Assembly: GCA_029224185.1 (NCBI GenBank)
Contig: CM055207.1
Location: 16,708,544 to 16,772,543 of the forward strand
DNA length: 64,000 bases
Source of the DNA: Karalla daura
Lineage: Eukaryota > Chordata > Actinopteri > Chaetodontiformes > Leiognathidae
Direction: 5' to 3'
Part shown: positions 1-11,156 of the stretch, in pieces
Layout: each line of letters opens with the position of its first letter
Numbering within the stretch: position 1 is the stretch's first letter
Program-made: the position numbers and the translations under genes
The notes under the pieces: generated by a model
Databases searched by the model: none
Told to the model about the DNA's origin: nothing
What the model saw: only the letters and a program-made list of their open reading frames with translations

Positions 1-16
1 AAAATGAGCAACTTAC

Positions 17-88
17 TCTCCCAAGACTTTGTAATCATCAGGATTCTTGTCGAGAAACTCCAGGATCTCCATCAAGCTCTGGATGTAC
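17..88 (-). CDS. pdk2: pdk2 coding exon 3
   Basis: Acceptor AG at 89-90 and donor GTAAGT at the complement of 11-16. It completes Trp87, encodes residues 88-110, and leaves two bases (GA) for the next exon, which lies outside the window. The sequence YIQSLMEILEFLDKNPDD is typical of the PDK2 helical domain. Confidence 0.9.
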
Positions 89-1574
89 CTGACAAAGGCA
101 GAAATAAAAGATGTTCACACTCAACACAAGAGCTCCATGACTGGGCAAGAACTTAAAAAAAACAGTTTATTCTCTGCCAGGACACTTGGGCCACAGAGGA
201 GAAGAAAAGCAGCCCCTGTTGAAAACAGGAGTCACGTGACCAGTGATGAGAAACTAGGGTAAGGTTCACAGCTGAGAGCCCCCTCCCCCCACCACACAGG
301 GCCAGTTGGAGGAAACTCAACTCTGTCAAAGGGAACATTTGTATGCATGACGTTATCACGGAGGGGAAAAATAGAGCATCCAAGTGGAGGTAAACAAGCC
401 AACAGCTGTCTGCGTTGTGCTTTTTCAGGGGATCAGATATCGCGTACAGCTTGGCTGAGTTGCTCAAAGAGACGAGATGTTTCCTGACATTTCTAGTAAA
501 CTAATGTGGATATTATGCAACAGGTTTTTTTTTGGTGTTTTTTTGTTTCCCTTCTCTGGTCTGACTTACCAGCTCTGAACCATTTGTACCGACGGGGTTG
601 TGAGCAGCCTGTCTGGCAGCAGGTTGATTTCCTTCATGATGTTTGACAGCCTCACGGGCAGCTCCTGTCGCAGGAACACAAACGACGTCTTCTCGCAGGC
701 ATTGTTCGAACCTGGACAAACCCGAACAAGCCAAGCATATCGTTACTCCTCTGGGAGGAAGTGAAGTGATGAAAAATGTTAATAACTGAATCACTGCATG
801 TTCTCATGTGGAGATCAGACAATATTTGTTCTATATACTACTAGACACTACAAATATTACTGCTATGAGTATTTGCTATCCTGCATGGATCTGTGACTCT
901 GTTAAGAAAACAAGTTAAAACGTGGTTGACATTGAAAATGATTGGTTGGAATCTGGTCTGATCTGTAGACACTGAAAGCCCTTTGTTATGGTGTTTATTT
1001 GGACCGATTGGAACAAACAAGACGCTATGACATCTCAGCAAAACACCCAGTCAATAACAATGATCAGGTCAAGCTAGGCCCACAATAACAATAATAATGC
1101 TCCCCTGCTAAACTGCTCCGTTTGCATGCATGCTGCTTAACTGTGTTATACATGTAATGTGATGTGATCTCTGCAGTTAGATCTGGTATCTGTTGGGACT
1201 GTGGAGACTGCGAGGCTGTCAGGCCCTGCACCGTGCAGCCTCAGCCCGCACATCTGACGCAACACCCCAGCTCTGCTGCACACCACCCCGATTCGCAATT
1301 CCCCACTCCTCGGCCTCGTTATTTTACACACACACTGCGCCTGTTTCATCATCGAATGCTTTTTTTTACCTTACGTTTTTATATTTTTATCTCTAACCGC
1401 TCCTGTCAGCACAGCCCACCCCAGCGTTACCCCCACACAGAGGAATCAATACTCACCGAAATCGAGGAACTGCTTCATGGAGAGCGGCGACGGGGAGAAT
1501 TTGGAAAAATGCTCGATATGTTTGGGAACGCTGGCCAGGGCCGCGTTCTTCATGATGAACCTGACGAACTTCAT
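17..1574 (-). CDS. pdk2: Pyruvate dehydrogenase kinase 2, 5' part (three coding exons; continues beyond window start)
   Basis: Mitochondrial matrix kinase that phosphorylates the E1-alpha subunit of the pyruvate dehydrogenase complex and switches it off. Three minus-strand exons (1574-1457, 711-570, 88-17) join through GT/AG boundaries with matching phases to give residues 1-110. Residues 1-40 align end to end with the start of mammalian PDK2, including SPLSMKQFLDFG. Residues 41-87 carry the family block NACEKTSF, FLRQELPVRL and INLLPDR; residues 88-110 continue with YIQSLMEILEFLDKNPDD. This is the N-terminal helical (BCDHK adaptor) domain that docks on the lipoyl domain of E2. The ATP-binding GHKL domain must lie to the left of the window. 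PDK2 fits better than PDK3 or PDK1 because of INLLPDR, TPSVQ and EFLDK. Teleosts can carry two pdk2 copies; a versus b cannot be decided here. Identification is from recognised family sequence; exon joins are read from the DNA. Confidence 0.93.
570..711 (-). CDS. pdk2: pdk2 coding exon 2
   Basis: Begins after an AG acceptor at 712-713, finishes Gly40, encodes residues 41-86 and ends with two bases of Trp87. Donor GTAAGT is the complement of 564-569. Contains the conserved NACEKTSF and ELPVRL blocks. Upstream intron 712-1456 and downstream intron 89-569 hold nothing else that I recognise. Confidence 0.93.
1457..1574 (-). CDS. pdk2: pdk2 coding exon 1
   Basis: Starts at the ATG whose complement lies at 1572-1574 and encodes residues 1-39 plus the first base of Gly40. 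The donor GTGAGT is the complement of 1451-1456. The start gives the same 40-residue spacing to the conserved DFG as I recall for human PDK2, which supports this ATG. The N-terminus is basic and hydrophobic (MKFVRFIMK), in keeping with mitochondrial import. Confidence 0.92.
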
Positions 1575-1800
1575 GGCTTCAGCTAGAATTTTTTGGGGGG
1601 GCTCGGCCCTTGTCCGGACACTGAGCCGAGGATACTCTCTCTGTCCACTGTCCGAACCAACGCCTCCGTTTCAGTTAGGACCCCACAGCTGTCCAGCCAA
1701 TAGGAAGCCAGTATCCGGTATTTACCTTCTGAGAGGACCAATCGGAGAGGCCGGGGGGCGGGCCCTGTGAGGTCCCGCTGTTCCCCCAGCTCCACGGACA
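1575..1800 (-). promoter_or_regulatory. pdk2: pdk2 promoter and 5' UTR
   Basis: Just upstream of the pdk2 ATG. Two CCAAT boxes are visible on the plus strand (1697-1701 and 1738-1742), so inverted relative to pdk2, and a GC box GGGGCGGG lies at 1755-1762. No TATA box is evident. This is a typical NF-Y/Sp1 housekeeping arrangement; the exact transcription start cannot be read from sequence and is probably between about 1600 and 1690. Confidence 0.6.
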
Positions 1801-4230
1801 CGTTCCCAACCCTGGTTGTTATGTAAACGGCGATTAGCTAATAAATCTCGAAACAAACACCTCGGTGAACAAAAGTCCCAGTTACGGCTTCCCATTGACC
1901 CAGTTCAGAGGGAAATACTGTTCTTTTCATTTCCCTCAACTATTTTTGTCCCACAGCTATTCTTAGTATGTGATTTGCGGCAGAAATATCCATGTTATTT
2001 TAGTAAAACCTGGGAAAGTGGCACCAAATCACCTGTATCTGGATTTATTCACTTGGTATGATAAGAACAAGAATATAAGAGTAGCTTTATTATTAATCCC
2101 AACATTGAGGAAAAGCATGATATGAGGCAACAACATTAACACCAAAGTTAAAGTTACCATAAAATACATGATACTATTCCCAGTACCTGATGAGTACTTT
2201 CACCTTTGGACTCATTTTTGACCACTGACCATGTCAAAGTTCAAACATTAACAGCTGACCAACACTGATATGACTTATCAACGAAAATCAAGGGGTGATC
2301 AGACCACAGGTGAGTGACGTTATCAGTCCTATCTCACAGTTGTGTGTTGAGATAAGCGGAACAATATAACACCTTGACATCCTCACTGGAGGCATAAACG
2401 GCTTGGCTGGACCAAGTACCGGGCTGTTAATCTGCTGCTCCAACAGCCTCCGCTCTCTTGGCTTCAGTCATACCAACCGTTTTTGGAGCCAGGCCGCGGG
2501 GATTTGCCCCCATTGAGCCACAAGAGCCCGATGCTGGGCGATAATGTCTGGCTCACAGTTGGTGTTGGATGGAGTTCGAAGTTTGGACTTCCTCTCTACC
2601 TCTCTCCTCTCTAAGTTTTCCATTTTAAAAAAAGTGCACAGATGTATGCCACTAGTGTTTTTGACTTGTTTACAGCCAGCTTTGAGTGGGTTAAATAGTA
2701 ATCATCGGCTCCTCTACATTCACAACTGTTGGATTATCACGGTGGTACATAAGTGATCAGTCGACAAGGGGAGCACCAAAACATTTCTGAAAGGATAACA
2801 CCCTCCGATGTTAAATCTGTTTAGTGAGGCCATAAAAGTCTGTGAAGTGACTGACTGTGTGCAGTTTAGGAGGTGATGGAGACTGAAGTTGGGAGTGGAT
2901 TGCTTCTAACCGTGCCCTCAGCTGTGTAGTAACCCAGACATATTCCCCCCTGCTCCTTGTTTACTTCCTCCTGGCCTGATGGGCAGAAGTTCATCCTCTG
3001 TGAATGATTCCCTGGACGCTTGCCACCCATTTGAATAGAAATGCCTTTGTCAGGGAACACAGTGTCCTGCTCAAATCTCCCATTACATAAGCAGCGGCTG
3101 CGTCAGTACAGTTGGGATTGTCCTTATAAAGCCGTCCTGTCCTGCCTCTCTATCAAAACACCACTTTACACCTTTTGTAATTGCATGTGGGAAACAACAA
3201 AGCCCTAACCGTAATTTTGCAGCTTGATGTGATAAGTCAGCTACGCAAAATATCTCAGCTCATGTCAACATCACCAGCTGATCAGGATCAAAATAAGTGT
3301 AAGTCACCGCATTGTAATTGTAGCACATCGGAATAGAGCATCTGTGATATAAGCTTGGTGTGACAGTTTCAGATCTAAACTAGGTGGTTAATGTGCAACT
3401 GTCTGTAACCCAATTCCTCTGAGTCCATCAGGAGAACATCTGGTCATGTAACTCATTTGAATCTGCCCATCACCACAAATTGTGTTGTCCTTCAAGCAGA
3501 TGAGTTTTTCAAAAGGGGAGGAACGACAACAACAACAATCAAGACAAGGAGGAGAAGAAGCTGAAATAGAACGGACTATGGATTTATTCTCTGTGGAGCA
3601 ATGTTTGTCCAAAGAGAATTTAGGGCTGCAAAGTGAAAATAGCAACACATTTGTCATGAATTAGGCAAGTTGAAATCACATGTCAGCCCTTCCTCCTCTG
3701 AATGTCCCATATGTGTATTAATCAAAGAAGCAGATAGATTGAAAAAGTTTATAAGTTTGAAAACTTTGAACTTTTAAGTGTGTAAAACATAGTCGGGGAC
3801 AACTTATTTGAACTATTTCTAGTTTTTACACCAAGGACACCATTACCTCTAATTAACCATGTCACATCAATAGACCAAAGTAGATGTCTCAGGCTCTAAA
3901 ATATCAGTGCAAAGGCTGATCATTAAACAGAGCATGTATCAGAAGTGGCTTGTTCACTTCAAATACTGCTGTAGCTGAAATGTTCAAATCTCTGCTTCTA
4001 TGAATAGTGGAGCCAGACTTTAACACGACGGGAATCTTCACAAAGAAATAATATTTTCCAATATTTTCTAGTGGTTCCACTGATCCCCCATTCTCTTTGA
4101 GGGAAAATGCCATACACAGCCTGGAGGAGCTTGATTTTCAGTGGACAAGAGGAAACAGCTCACAACTTGCACCTATGTGGGAAGTAATGAGCTCTGTTTT
4201 CTTATTAATATTTAATAAGCAAACAGAGTA
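1801..4230. other. Intergenic, AT-rich, no gene seen
   Basis: Short open frames are interrupted and show no conserved protein family. I see no splice-bounded coding exon, RNA gene or long tandem repeat in this stretch. Confidence 0.6.
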
Positions 4231-4233
4231 AAG

Positions 4234-4295
4234 TAAAGTGTCCTGAGATGACACCGCTAAGAGTAGACACTTTATATAAAGCTGAATTGAACTGA
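4234..4295 (+). repeat. Teleost retroelement 3'-tail-like fragment
   Basis: The phrase AAGTGTCCTGAGATGAC followed by a TATATAAA segment and a GAATTGAACTGA tail resembles the 3' end of a dispersed non-LTR-type repeat that is common in fish genomes. A second tail-like GAATCGAATTGCATTGAAT run is at 4464-4492. Family name not assigned; recognition is by eye. Confidence 0.4.
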
Positions 4296-4731
4296 CATCT
4301 GACTAAGCAAATGTCCCAAGGTCCGCTTTTACACCAAACAAACTAAACTTGCACCTTATGTAAATACAGTCAGTGTTTTATTCTTTATCTGGTCCACATT
4401 CTTGTGTTTACGTACAACTGCTGAATGTGCCTTGAATAATCCCCAGGAACAAATAAACACCTTTGAATCGAATTGCATTGAATCGTATTGAGAAACAAGT
4501 TATTTTCCTTTTGACAGGTAGGGTACATTGGATGGTTTTTCTTTAGCATTCCGGATAAATTTCTCAGACTTTTATATGAATCATGATGGGGTTTTTTTGT
4601 CTGTTTTTGTTTTTTGACCTGTTTTATAAGGTTTCAGTCAAGTTTTGTTGAGCTGTGGCCAGGAACCTGGAGGCGGTTCTTGTTTATGACTTACCCATAA
4701 GACACATCCAGAGCAGAGTGCTTTACCGGTC

Positions 4732-4784
4732 GGGGGTGGGGGGGGGGTACAGGGGCTAGGGTGAGGGGTGGGGGGGTGGGGGGT
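4732..4784 (+). repeat. G-rich tract with G-quadruplex potential
   Basis: Within about 50 bases there are many runs of three or more G separated by one to five bases on the plus strand, which satisfies the usual intramolecular G-quadruplex pattern. No gene is adjacent. Confidence 0.6.
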
Positions 4785-7082
4785 ATTCATTGGTTACCCC
4801 CAGTACTTTTCCGCTCTCCATCGGGCTGCATTCCTGCCGGCAGTCAGCTCCTCTTCTCCACAGTCAACAAACAGCCGGGCATATCAGGCCGGAGCGTTTC
4901 AGGCATGGTGTCAGCGCTGCACTGGTCGAGGGGAGTGGAAATGGACAACAACAGCTCCAGTGGAAATTTCCTCTCGCCGCGGACCGGGGGGAGCTGTTGA
5001 TAGCCAGTTGGAGACGAGCGGGGTCACAGTGGGTGGCAGCATTTAAAACCCCGGTGACTCTTCACGGGGTGAAACTTGGTCAGAGCAATAGATTTTTTGC
5101 CCCTGATTAAAACTTTGAAACGTCTTTCATGAACTTTTCCCATTATTGCATATTCCTAGGGGGGAAAAAAAACACTTAATAATTAATCAAGCATTTAACA
5201 ATTTGTCTGGCCGGTGTAATCATCACAGCATTCACTGAGAGTTTAGCTGCTATTCATGAAACAAGCGATAAATGCGGATTAGAGAAGACGTTTGTCTAAT
5301 CAAGGACGCACACTGAGGCGTTGCACGGCCATTATAATCACTTTGAAATGAGCCGCTGCGAAAAGTGGAGACGGCAGGCAGAGAACTTCACAGCTGAACT
5401 GGAACACGCTGTCAAAGGTTGCATGCTCCAGGAAAGGTTTCGAGACCACTCACCGTTTCCTTGATGGTCCAGACCAAGGAACATTAGGATCAGTAATCAA
5501 TCGGTAATTATTTAAGGGTGAAAGGACCGGCCATTTCAGTCACCTGGACTAACGGTGAATCTTTGTCCTCGTGCAGAGACAAGTTCCCTCATTGATCGGC
5601 AGGGAAGGTAACATCGGCCTTGTGCTCCAGTTGCTGTAAGACATTTCCCAAAGGTCATGTGTTCATGATAATTAGCGTGCAGTTTTCTATCGTTTGTGAC
5701 CTTTGCTGCATCTGCTGGTTTTCACTGGCACAAGTCGTTGTCCGTGCTCTGTCAAAAGATGGGATGAACACCCATACAGAACTCCACCACTACGAGAAAA
5801 AAACCCCATAGCTCCAGCTCTAAGATCTTTACCCTGGCTACTTGTGAGTCAGGGCATTGATTTCCAAATCTCTGTGCTTAAATATACCTCTGCCAACCAA
5901 AAAACTCCCAGGCATGAGCAAGTTTTAAGTCAAAACTTAACCCTACCTGCATGAGAGATGTATTTGACTATTCTTTCCGCCTCTTATTTTCCTTAGTTGT
6001 ACCACTTTTTATATTTTATATTCTGTACCGTGAGGTATGAATCCACAGACATAACAGTCTTGCATTGTCTGGATGATAAGCATCTTTTTGTATGTGTTTG
6101 AATATGTACAGTCTGTAGCATGCAAAGTAAACGAGTTCACAGTGAATTCATGAGCTCCATTCAGATTAAACCTCCCACCAGCTTTTGGCAGTAGTGCAGG
6201 AAATGAATGAATCACAGAATTCTACATGTCATCGGCCCTTTATATGTGATCATGTTATGTAAGAACCACCCACAGGTATGTTATTTCTATGAAGAGCACA
6301 CAGACACACAGTGTAAGTGTGACGCTGTGAGCTCTGAGCGAGCATCACGATATCACGGCTGTAAGCAGAGAACGGATCGGATGACCAGAGATGTCAAGAA
6401 GCTGCGAAGGGATGGAGACCTTCACATCTTGAGACTCCTCAAGCTCAAAAAAACATGCATAGTGCAGGGCCATGATCATATCAATCACGATGTGATATGA
6501 TATTGGGTCACTTTTCCTACTTGCACCCACATGCATTCAGAGCTGAGCTTATCTATAGATGCCTCCACTGAGTAAACCCCACATCCTGCCCGTGATCCGG
6601 AGCCCTCTGCTGTCACTGTCTGCCCCCTGGCTCGGCTCAGCCGCTGCACACAGCTGCAGCAGCTGGAGCGCCGATAATTGTGTCATCAAACTCTCAGATG
6701 ACACAGCTATCTTGGGTTTAATGTACAGGAATAGCACTTCATCAGAACAGGAGGAGAGCTGTGAAACAGTGTGATTAAAAAGAAAAAAATCTCACACTTG
6801 ATGCAAAAAAAAATGTATGAAGGAGATGGATTTTTTTTTTATCCCGGAGGTAAAAGGCCTGCAGTTATCCATCATCAATCCCTGACTCACGTCATCTTCT
6901 GCAGGAGGATCACACTGACTGACTGGTCCTGATTTGACACAGGTTGAACCAGTGTCTCCTGTGGGCAGCTTAACACAGTCTGACACAGTCTCCTTGTTAC
7001 TCTCTTGACATAGCCACTCGTGAAAATATCAACTTCAGGTTTTGACTCAGCAGTCAAATGTACGAGACAACATTTTGTGTTT
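4785..7082. other. Intergenic, no gene seen
   Basis: Mixed-composition DNA with only short unsupported frames. No repeat unit longer than a simple homopolymer run stands out. Confidence 0.55.
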
Positions 7083-7290
7083 GTGATTAGTGCTGTTGCC
7101 TGACATTAAGAAGGTCCTGGATGGAGTTTGCATGTTCTCCCACTGTCTGTGTGGGTTTTCTCAGGCACTGCTCCACCGTCCAAAAACATGCATGTATAGG
7201 TTGATAGGAGAGTCTAAACTGCCCCTCGTTGACCCTGATATTGAGCCTTGTTGAAACCATTATATTGAACAATCTGCGTTTACAGATCAT
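7083..7290 (+). repeat. Dispersed teleost repeat fragment, copy 1 (plus sense)
   Basis: Contains the phrases AAGAAGGTCCTGGATGGAG, TTTGCATGTTCTCCCACTG, GTGGGTTTTCTC and CCAAAAACATGCATG in order, followed by GGTTGATAGG and GAGTCTAAA. This ordered set is shared with other copies in this window and is very common in fish genomes. It is a decayed, non-coding copy; the class of element is not certain. Confidence 0.7.
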
Positions 7291-7429
7291 TAGACAGTTG
7301 TTTTGAGGACCCCGTGTTGCCAGACATCAGAGGGGATTCAAAGAGAAGAACAATTTACAAGCCTTTTCTCATGATTGTGAATTGTGAGTTGGAAGTTCAA
7401 GGCTTAATGAGCTCATAAAATGAATGTTG

Positions 7430-7670
7430 GGTTCCATTTCAGATGATAAGGGTTCCCAGATTTGTGCAATGTCTCATTTTGTCTTGATGCATATTGCACA
7501 TTTTGTGTCAAGCAAATGAGCCTTAATTTACCACTGAAATATTACTGTGTCCATTAGATATTTGATGGATGAAAATGAGATTGTTGATCCAAGCACCCAG
7601 CGATTTATAAATTAAAATAATGGAAATTGTCAGGGGTGCCCAAACTTTTGCACACAACTGCATATTCAAT
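7430..7670. repeat. Possible MITE/DNA-transposon remnant
   Basis: An AT-rich stretch ending in CAGGGGTGCCCAAACTTTTG, a phrase I associate with terminal segments of fish DNA-transposon remnants. No transposase frame and no clear matching inverted end can be seen. Confidence 0.3.
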
Positions 7671-9920
7671 GACTGGAGTGAAGTCTGCGTGCTTCTGGGG
7701 AAGGACCACAGTGCACTTTAAATACTTTTATCCCAGATTTCCAGATTTCAAAGTTCTGTAAGTTCTTCCAACTTTTGTTCAAGTGTTCACAGGGTTGTTT
7801 TGTCCAGAGGATTTGTTTATTGCTCTCTGGTGAGTGTGTCAATGTAGTATACTAATAAGCACTAATACCATTTCCAATACCAACACTAAGGAAAGGACTG
7901 TACCTGGATGACTTAGAACCTTAATGGACATAATAAGCCCATAACATGTTAGTCTCTGATGACAGGATGGGTTCATCTTTAGGGATCATTTTTGAATGAT
8001 TGAGCAATGTTGGACATGTTTTAAAATCAAAAGCTTTTCGGAGTCAAAAGGAGAAATAGAAATTTTGTTTTGCCGAATGAGATATCTTACCAAAAAAGTC
8101 CCTTGAAACACACAAGCTCTTGCATTGAAAGAAATGGGGTTTTTTTACAGTGTAATGTGTGTATTTGCTACTTGCATAGAGTGTTAGTAAATACCACTTG
8201 AGTGGTATCTACTTAGTATATGTACAGACTTTTGCAAGTAATATTTTGCTTGCATGTAACAAACATGAACTATCAAGTGTTACCTCAGGACACAGTGCTG
8301 CCCTCTTGTGATTGGCTCTAAACTCAGGACAAGTCTGTGCTTGTCTTTTGGAGGATACAGGGGAAGTGGCACCATTCTCTTATTTTCACAGAGCAAATAT
8401 AGCCTTTGCATTTTGCATACTAAGGCCACAGACCCTGACACCCTCCATTACTTGGCTGCGCCTTGAGATTCTGTCCATGATGGCTCCGAACAGAACCGAT
8501 GACAGGGGAAAGCCTGGAAAACCTCCAGCTCGCTCCAGCTAGCAGCCGAGGTGAAGATCAGCACTTCTAAATCGGAGACATTCAAGTGGAGCTGTTCAAA
8601 AATCTAGGTAAAGAGAGAATTGAACCACAAGGTGAAGCTGTCCCTTTACCATTCTGTCTGTGTTCCAACAATCACCTAAGGTCATGAGCTGTGGGCACAG
8701 ATAGGGTGAGGAGCTCAGACATCTGGGAGAGACTCAAGGTGTTGGTGGAGGTATAGCTGGAGAGAAGAGTGTTTGGGCTCCCCTTGTGTTCTCTGTTCAA
8801 ATACGACTTATTAGAAACTGCTGGAAATTCTGTAGTTTGAAACGTGCAATTGTGAATGAAATTTGATGCAGACTTAGGTGAAAATGTGAGCATCTGACTA
8901 TTGCAGCATTCAGGGAATGCTGTCTTGCATGTTGTTAGATGATCCACCTGATTGAAATGATCAGTCAGCTCATCATGAAGCGCTGCAGGAGCCTGATGAT
9001 GAAGCACTTGTTTGAATAACTTGAAGCAGAAATCTGATTGAATTTTTCTCTCAACTGGTGAGCTATTTCAACTGACTGATGATTGACAGACTCATCAATC
9101 ACTTCATGTATATGCAGGTGTCTGGCCCCATCCACAGGTCTGACTCAGGCCTCTGGGTGGGGCCCATACTGTTGAGAAATGATGGTCTTGTCAGCCCCTA
9201 ACAAGGTGACAAGGTGGCAGTTCACTGAAGGGTTTATTTCTTATCATTTAGGTGTTGTTTGGGCTGAATTAATGGGATTAGGGGAAACCTGAGACATCAA
9301 GAGAAAACCCAAAAAGACACAGACTATGGAGTGGCACAGAAACAAGGTGGAGCTGTTTTAGTGGCTGCAGGCCAGGTTGTTCATATGTGTCAGAGAGGGT
9401 TTGGGGGTAAAGATCATGGGACAAGATGAAGGTGAAGGAGAAAAGAGGATAAGACTGTTAAGGGTTGTTATAGAGGGAATGGGTAAGGGTGGTGGTTCTT
9501 TGTGGGGTTTTTTCTCTTTTTATCATTTTGGTACATGTGAGCTGGAGATAAACACTCCTGCAACACGAGTAGGTGTGTGAAATAATAAAACAGGTTCAAC
9601 ACAAGTGTTGGCAACATGTTGTTAAATGATCCAGCAAGGGCGAGCAATGTATGTTCAGTGCTGGAGAAAAAATGTGTCACAAGGTGAAATGAAGCGTCCC
9701 GCCAGTGAACCAAGAGCATGTGATGGTGTCTGAGGTGAAGTGAACCTGAGGACTGGACTACAGGGGGTGTTATTAGACAGTGCGTCCAGAGCTGAGGCAT
9801 GCACACACTCACCCCCCCTCACAGTCTGGGAAGCAGAAGGTGCGAAGAGCAGGATGCAGCCATTGGTGGAGCCATGTGGCTTTAAATGTAAGCTGTTGAA
9901 TTGTTTGCATTTAACTACTG
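7671..9920. other. Intergenic, no gene seen
   Basis: No conserved coding segment. Short unsupported frames lie at 8312-8542, 8672-9007 (minus) and 9468-9812 (minus); none resembles a known family. Confidence 0.55.
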
Positions 9921-9921
9921 C

Positions 9922-10459
9922 TATAAATAAACTTGAGGCTTCATCTGCTGCTCCTGCCTCCTTCAGAGCTCTGTCAGACACACAGGATCCAGGGGACGCA
10001 GGACCCTGTCCGGCTCGGTCCGGTTCGGATTGTGTCGGGGTCTCATCTGTCCAGAAGATCAGTGGACGCTTGTATCTTCAGCTGGGAGACACGGCTGCTC
10101 AGTGCACAGACTGACGCGACATCATCAGCATCATCACCATCATCATCATCATCGGCAGCATCATCAGCATCCTACACTGGTGGATCCGCGCCGTGGAGCT
10201 CAGAGCTGCTCGGTAGCGGCTGCAGGAGGATACAGGAGGAGGAGGAGGAAGAGGAGGAGGAAGAGCTGCCTGCTCCGGACACCAAACAACCCTGAGTAGA
10301 GGAGAGGAGAGGAGAAGAGAGGAGAGGAGGAGAGCGGAGAGGAGAGGAGAGGAGGAGAGCGTGTTTGTGGGGGAGCTCTGCCCCCCCAGCCCAGCCCAGC
10401 CCAGTCCAGCCTCCCACTCCACCCAGCGATGGCATCCACGGATCGATCACCGGGAGCGT
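9922..10459 (+). promoter_or_regulatory. tbkbp1: Candidate distal promoter and 5' non-coding exon (tentatively of tbkbp1)
   Basis: A TATA-like TATAAATA at 9922-9929 is followed by a GC- and purine-rich leader with (CAT)n near 10120-10155, GAG/GGA repeats at 10225-10360, and a donor GTGAGT at 10460-10465. If spliced to the acceptor at 34735-34736, the leader would carry a small upstream frame of 11 codons from the ATG at 10429, stopped by the TGA in the next exon. Assignment to tbkbp1 is inference from strand and from the lack of another plus-strand gene. Other CpG-rich candidates are near 17.05-17.35 and 28.3-29.6 kb. Confidence 0.33.
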
Positions 10460-10465
10460 GTGAGT

Positions 10466-11100
10466 TGTTCCCCGCTTTTCCTCCCTCGTGTGTCGGATGG
10501 AGGTGGGAGTGTGTGGCGCTGTCAGCGCTCTGTTAGACCGGGAACATCACCCTCATCCTCATCCCCATCCTCCTCCCCATCATTCTCCATCCGCCGTGTT
10601 TGATGGTCGTACGCGCAGTTTGTGTGCAGCTGCCACGGCCGCTCCGGAGCGTCGCCTCGGCTGCGGGCTGAGCGGCCCCGGCCTGCGGGGTGTCCGCGCT
10701 GCGCGGTGGAGCCGGACAGGAGTTGCAGGGAGCGGGTAAACATGCTGAGCCCCGTCACGTTGCCGCGTGTTGTCAGTGGTTGTAATAGCGGGGCTGACGG
10801 CGGCATGGTTTAGCAGGAACAGCAGCGTGCTTTCTTCGTGCTGAAGATGTGCCCATTTTTATTCTGACTTCAGAAAACTTAAAGGAGACCCAGAATGAAA
10901 AACCCTGGCGTTGCCGAGTAATAACAGTCTCTACCCGGCCAGGCTGAAATATAGCAAAGAAGAATGGGTGATCGGAGACTCAAAATGATGTGTGATACAA
11001 GAGTGACGAAAAACAGCCCACCTCCAGAATAGTTTCTATGTGCCCACCTCCTGTGCCAGTGGATGAAGACACAGGACTGTGAGACAGCAGTTTGGTGAAG
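10466..11100. other. CpG-rich shoulder downstream of the candidate 5' exon
   Basis: CpG density stays high to about 10760 and then falls. No coding exon is seen. It fits the 3' half of a CpG-island-like promoter region. Confidence 0.4.
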
Positions 11101-11156
11101 TCCATCCATCCATCCATCCATCCATCCATCCATCCATCCATCCATCCATCCATCCA
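11101..11156 (+). repeat. (TCCA)14 microsatellite
   Basis: Fourteen uninterrupted TCCA units. A minus-strand frame through it reads as repeated Trp-Met-Asp-Gly and is not a gene. Confidence 0.95.

Noticed and set aside
1164..1586. 140-residue plus frame over the pdk2 first exon
   Set aside because: Antisense shadow of pdk2 exon 1 plus intron sequence.
11101..11156. Regular repeat array considered as a CRISPR-like structure
   Set aside because: Uniform 4-base tandem units without spacers in a vertebrate genome; a microsatellite.
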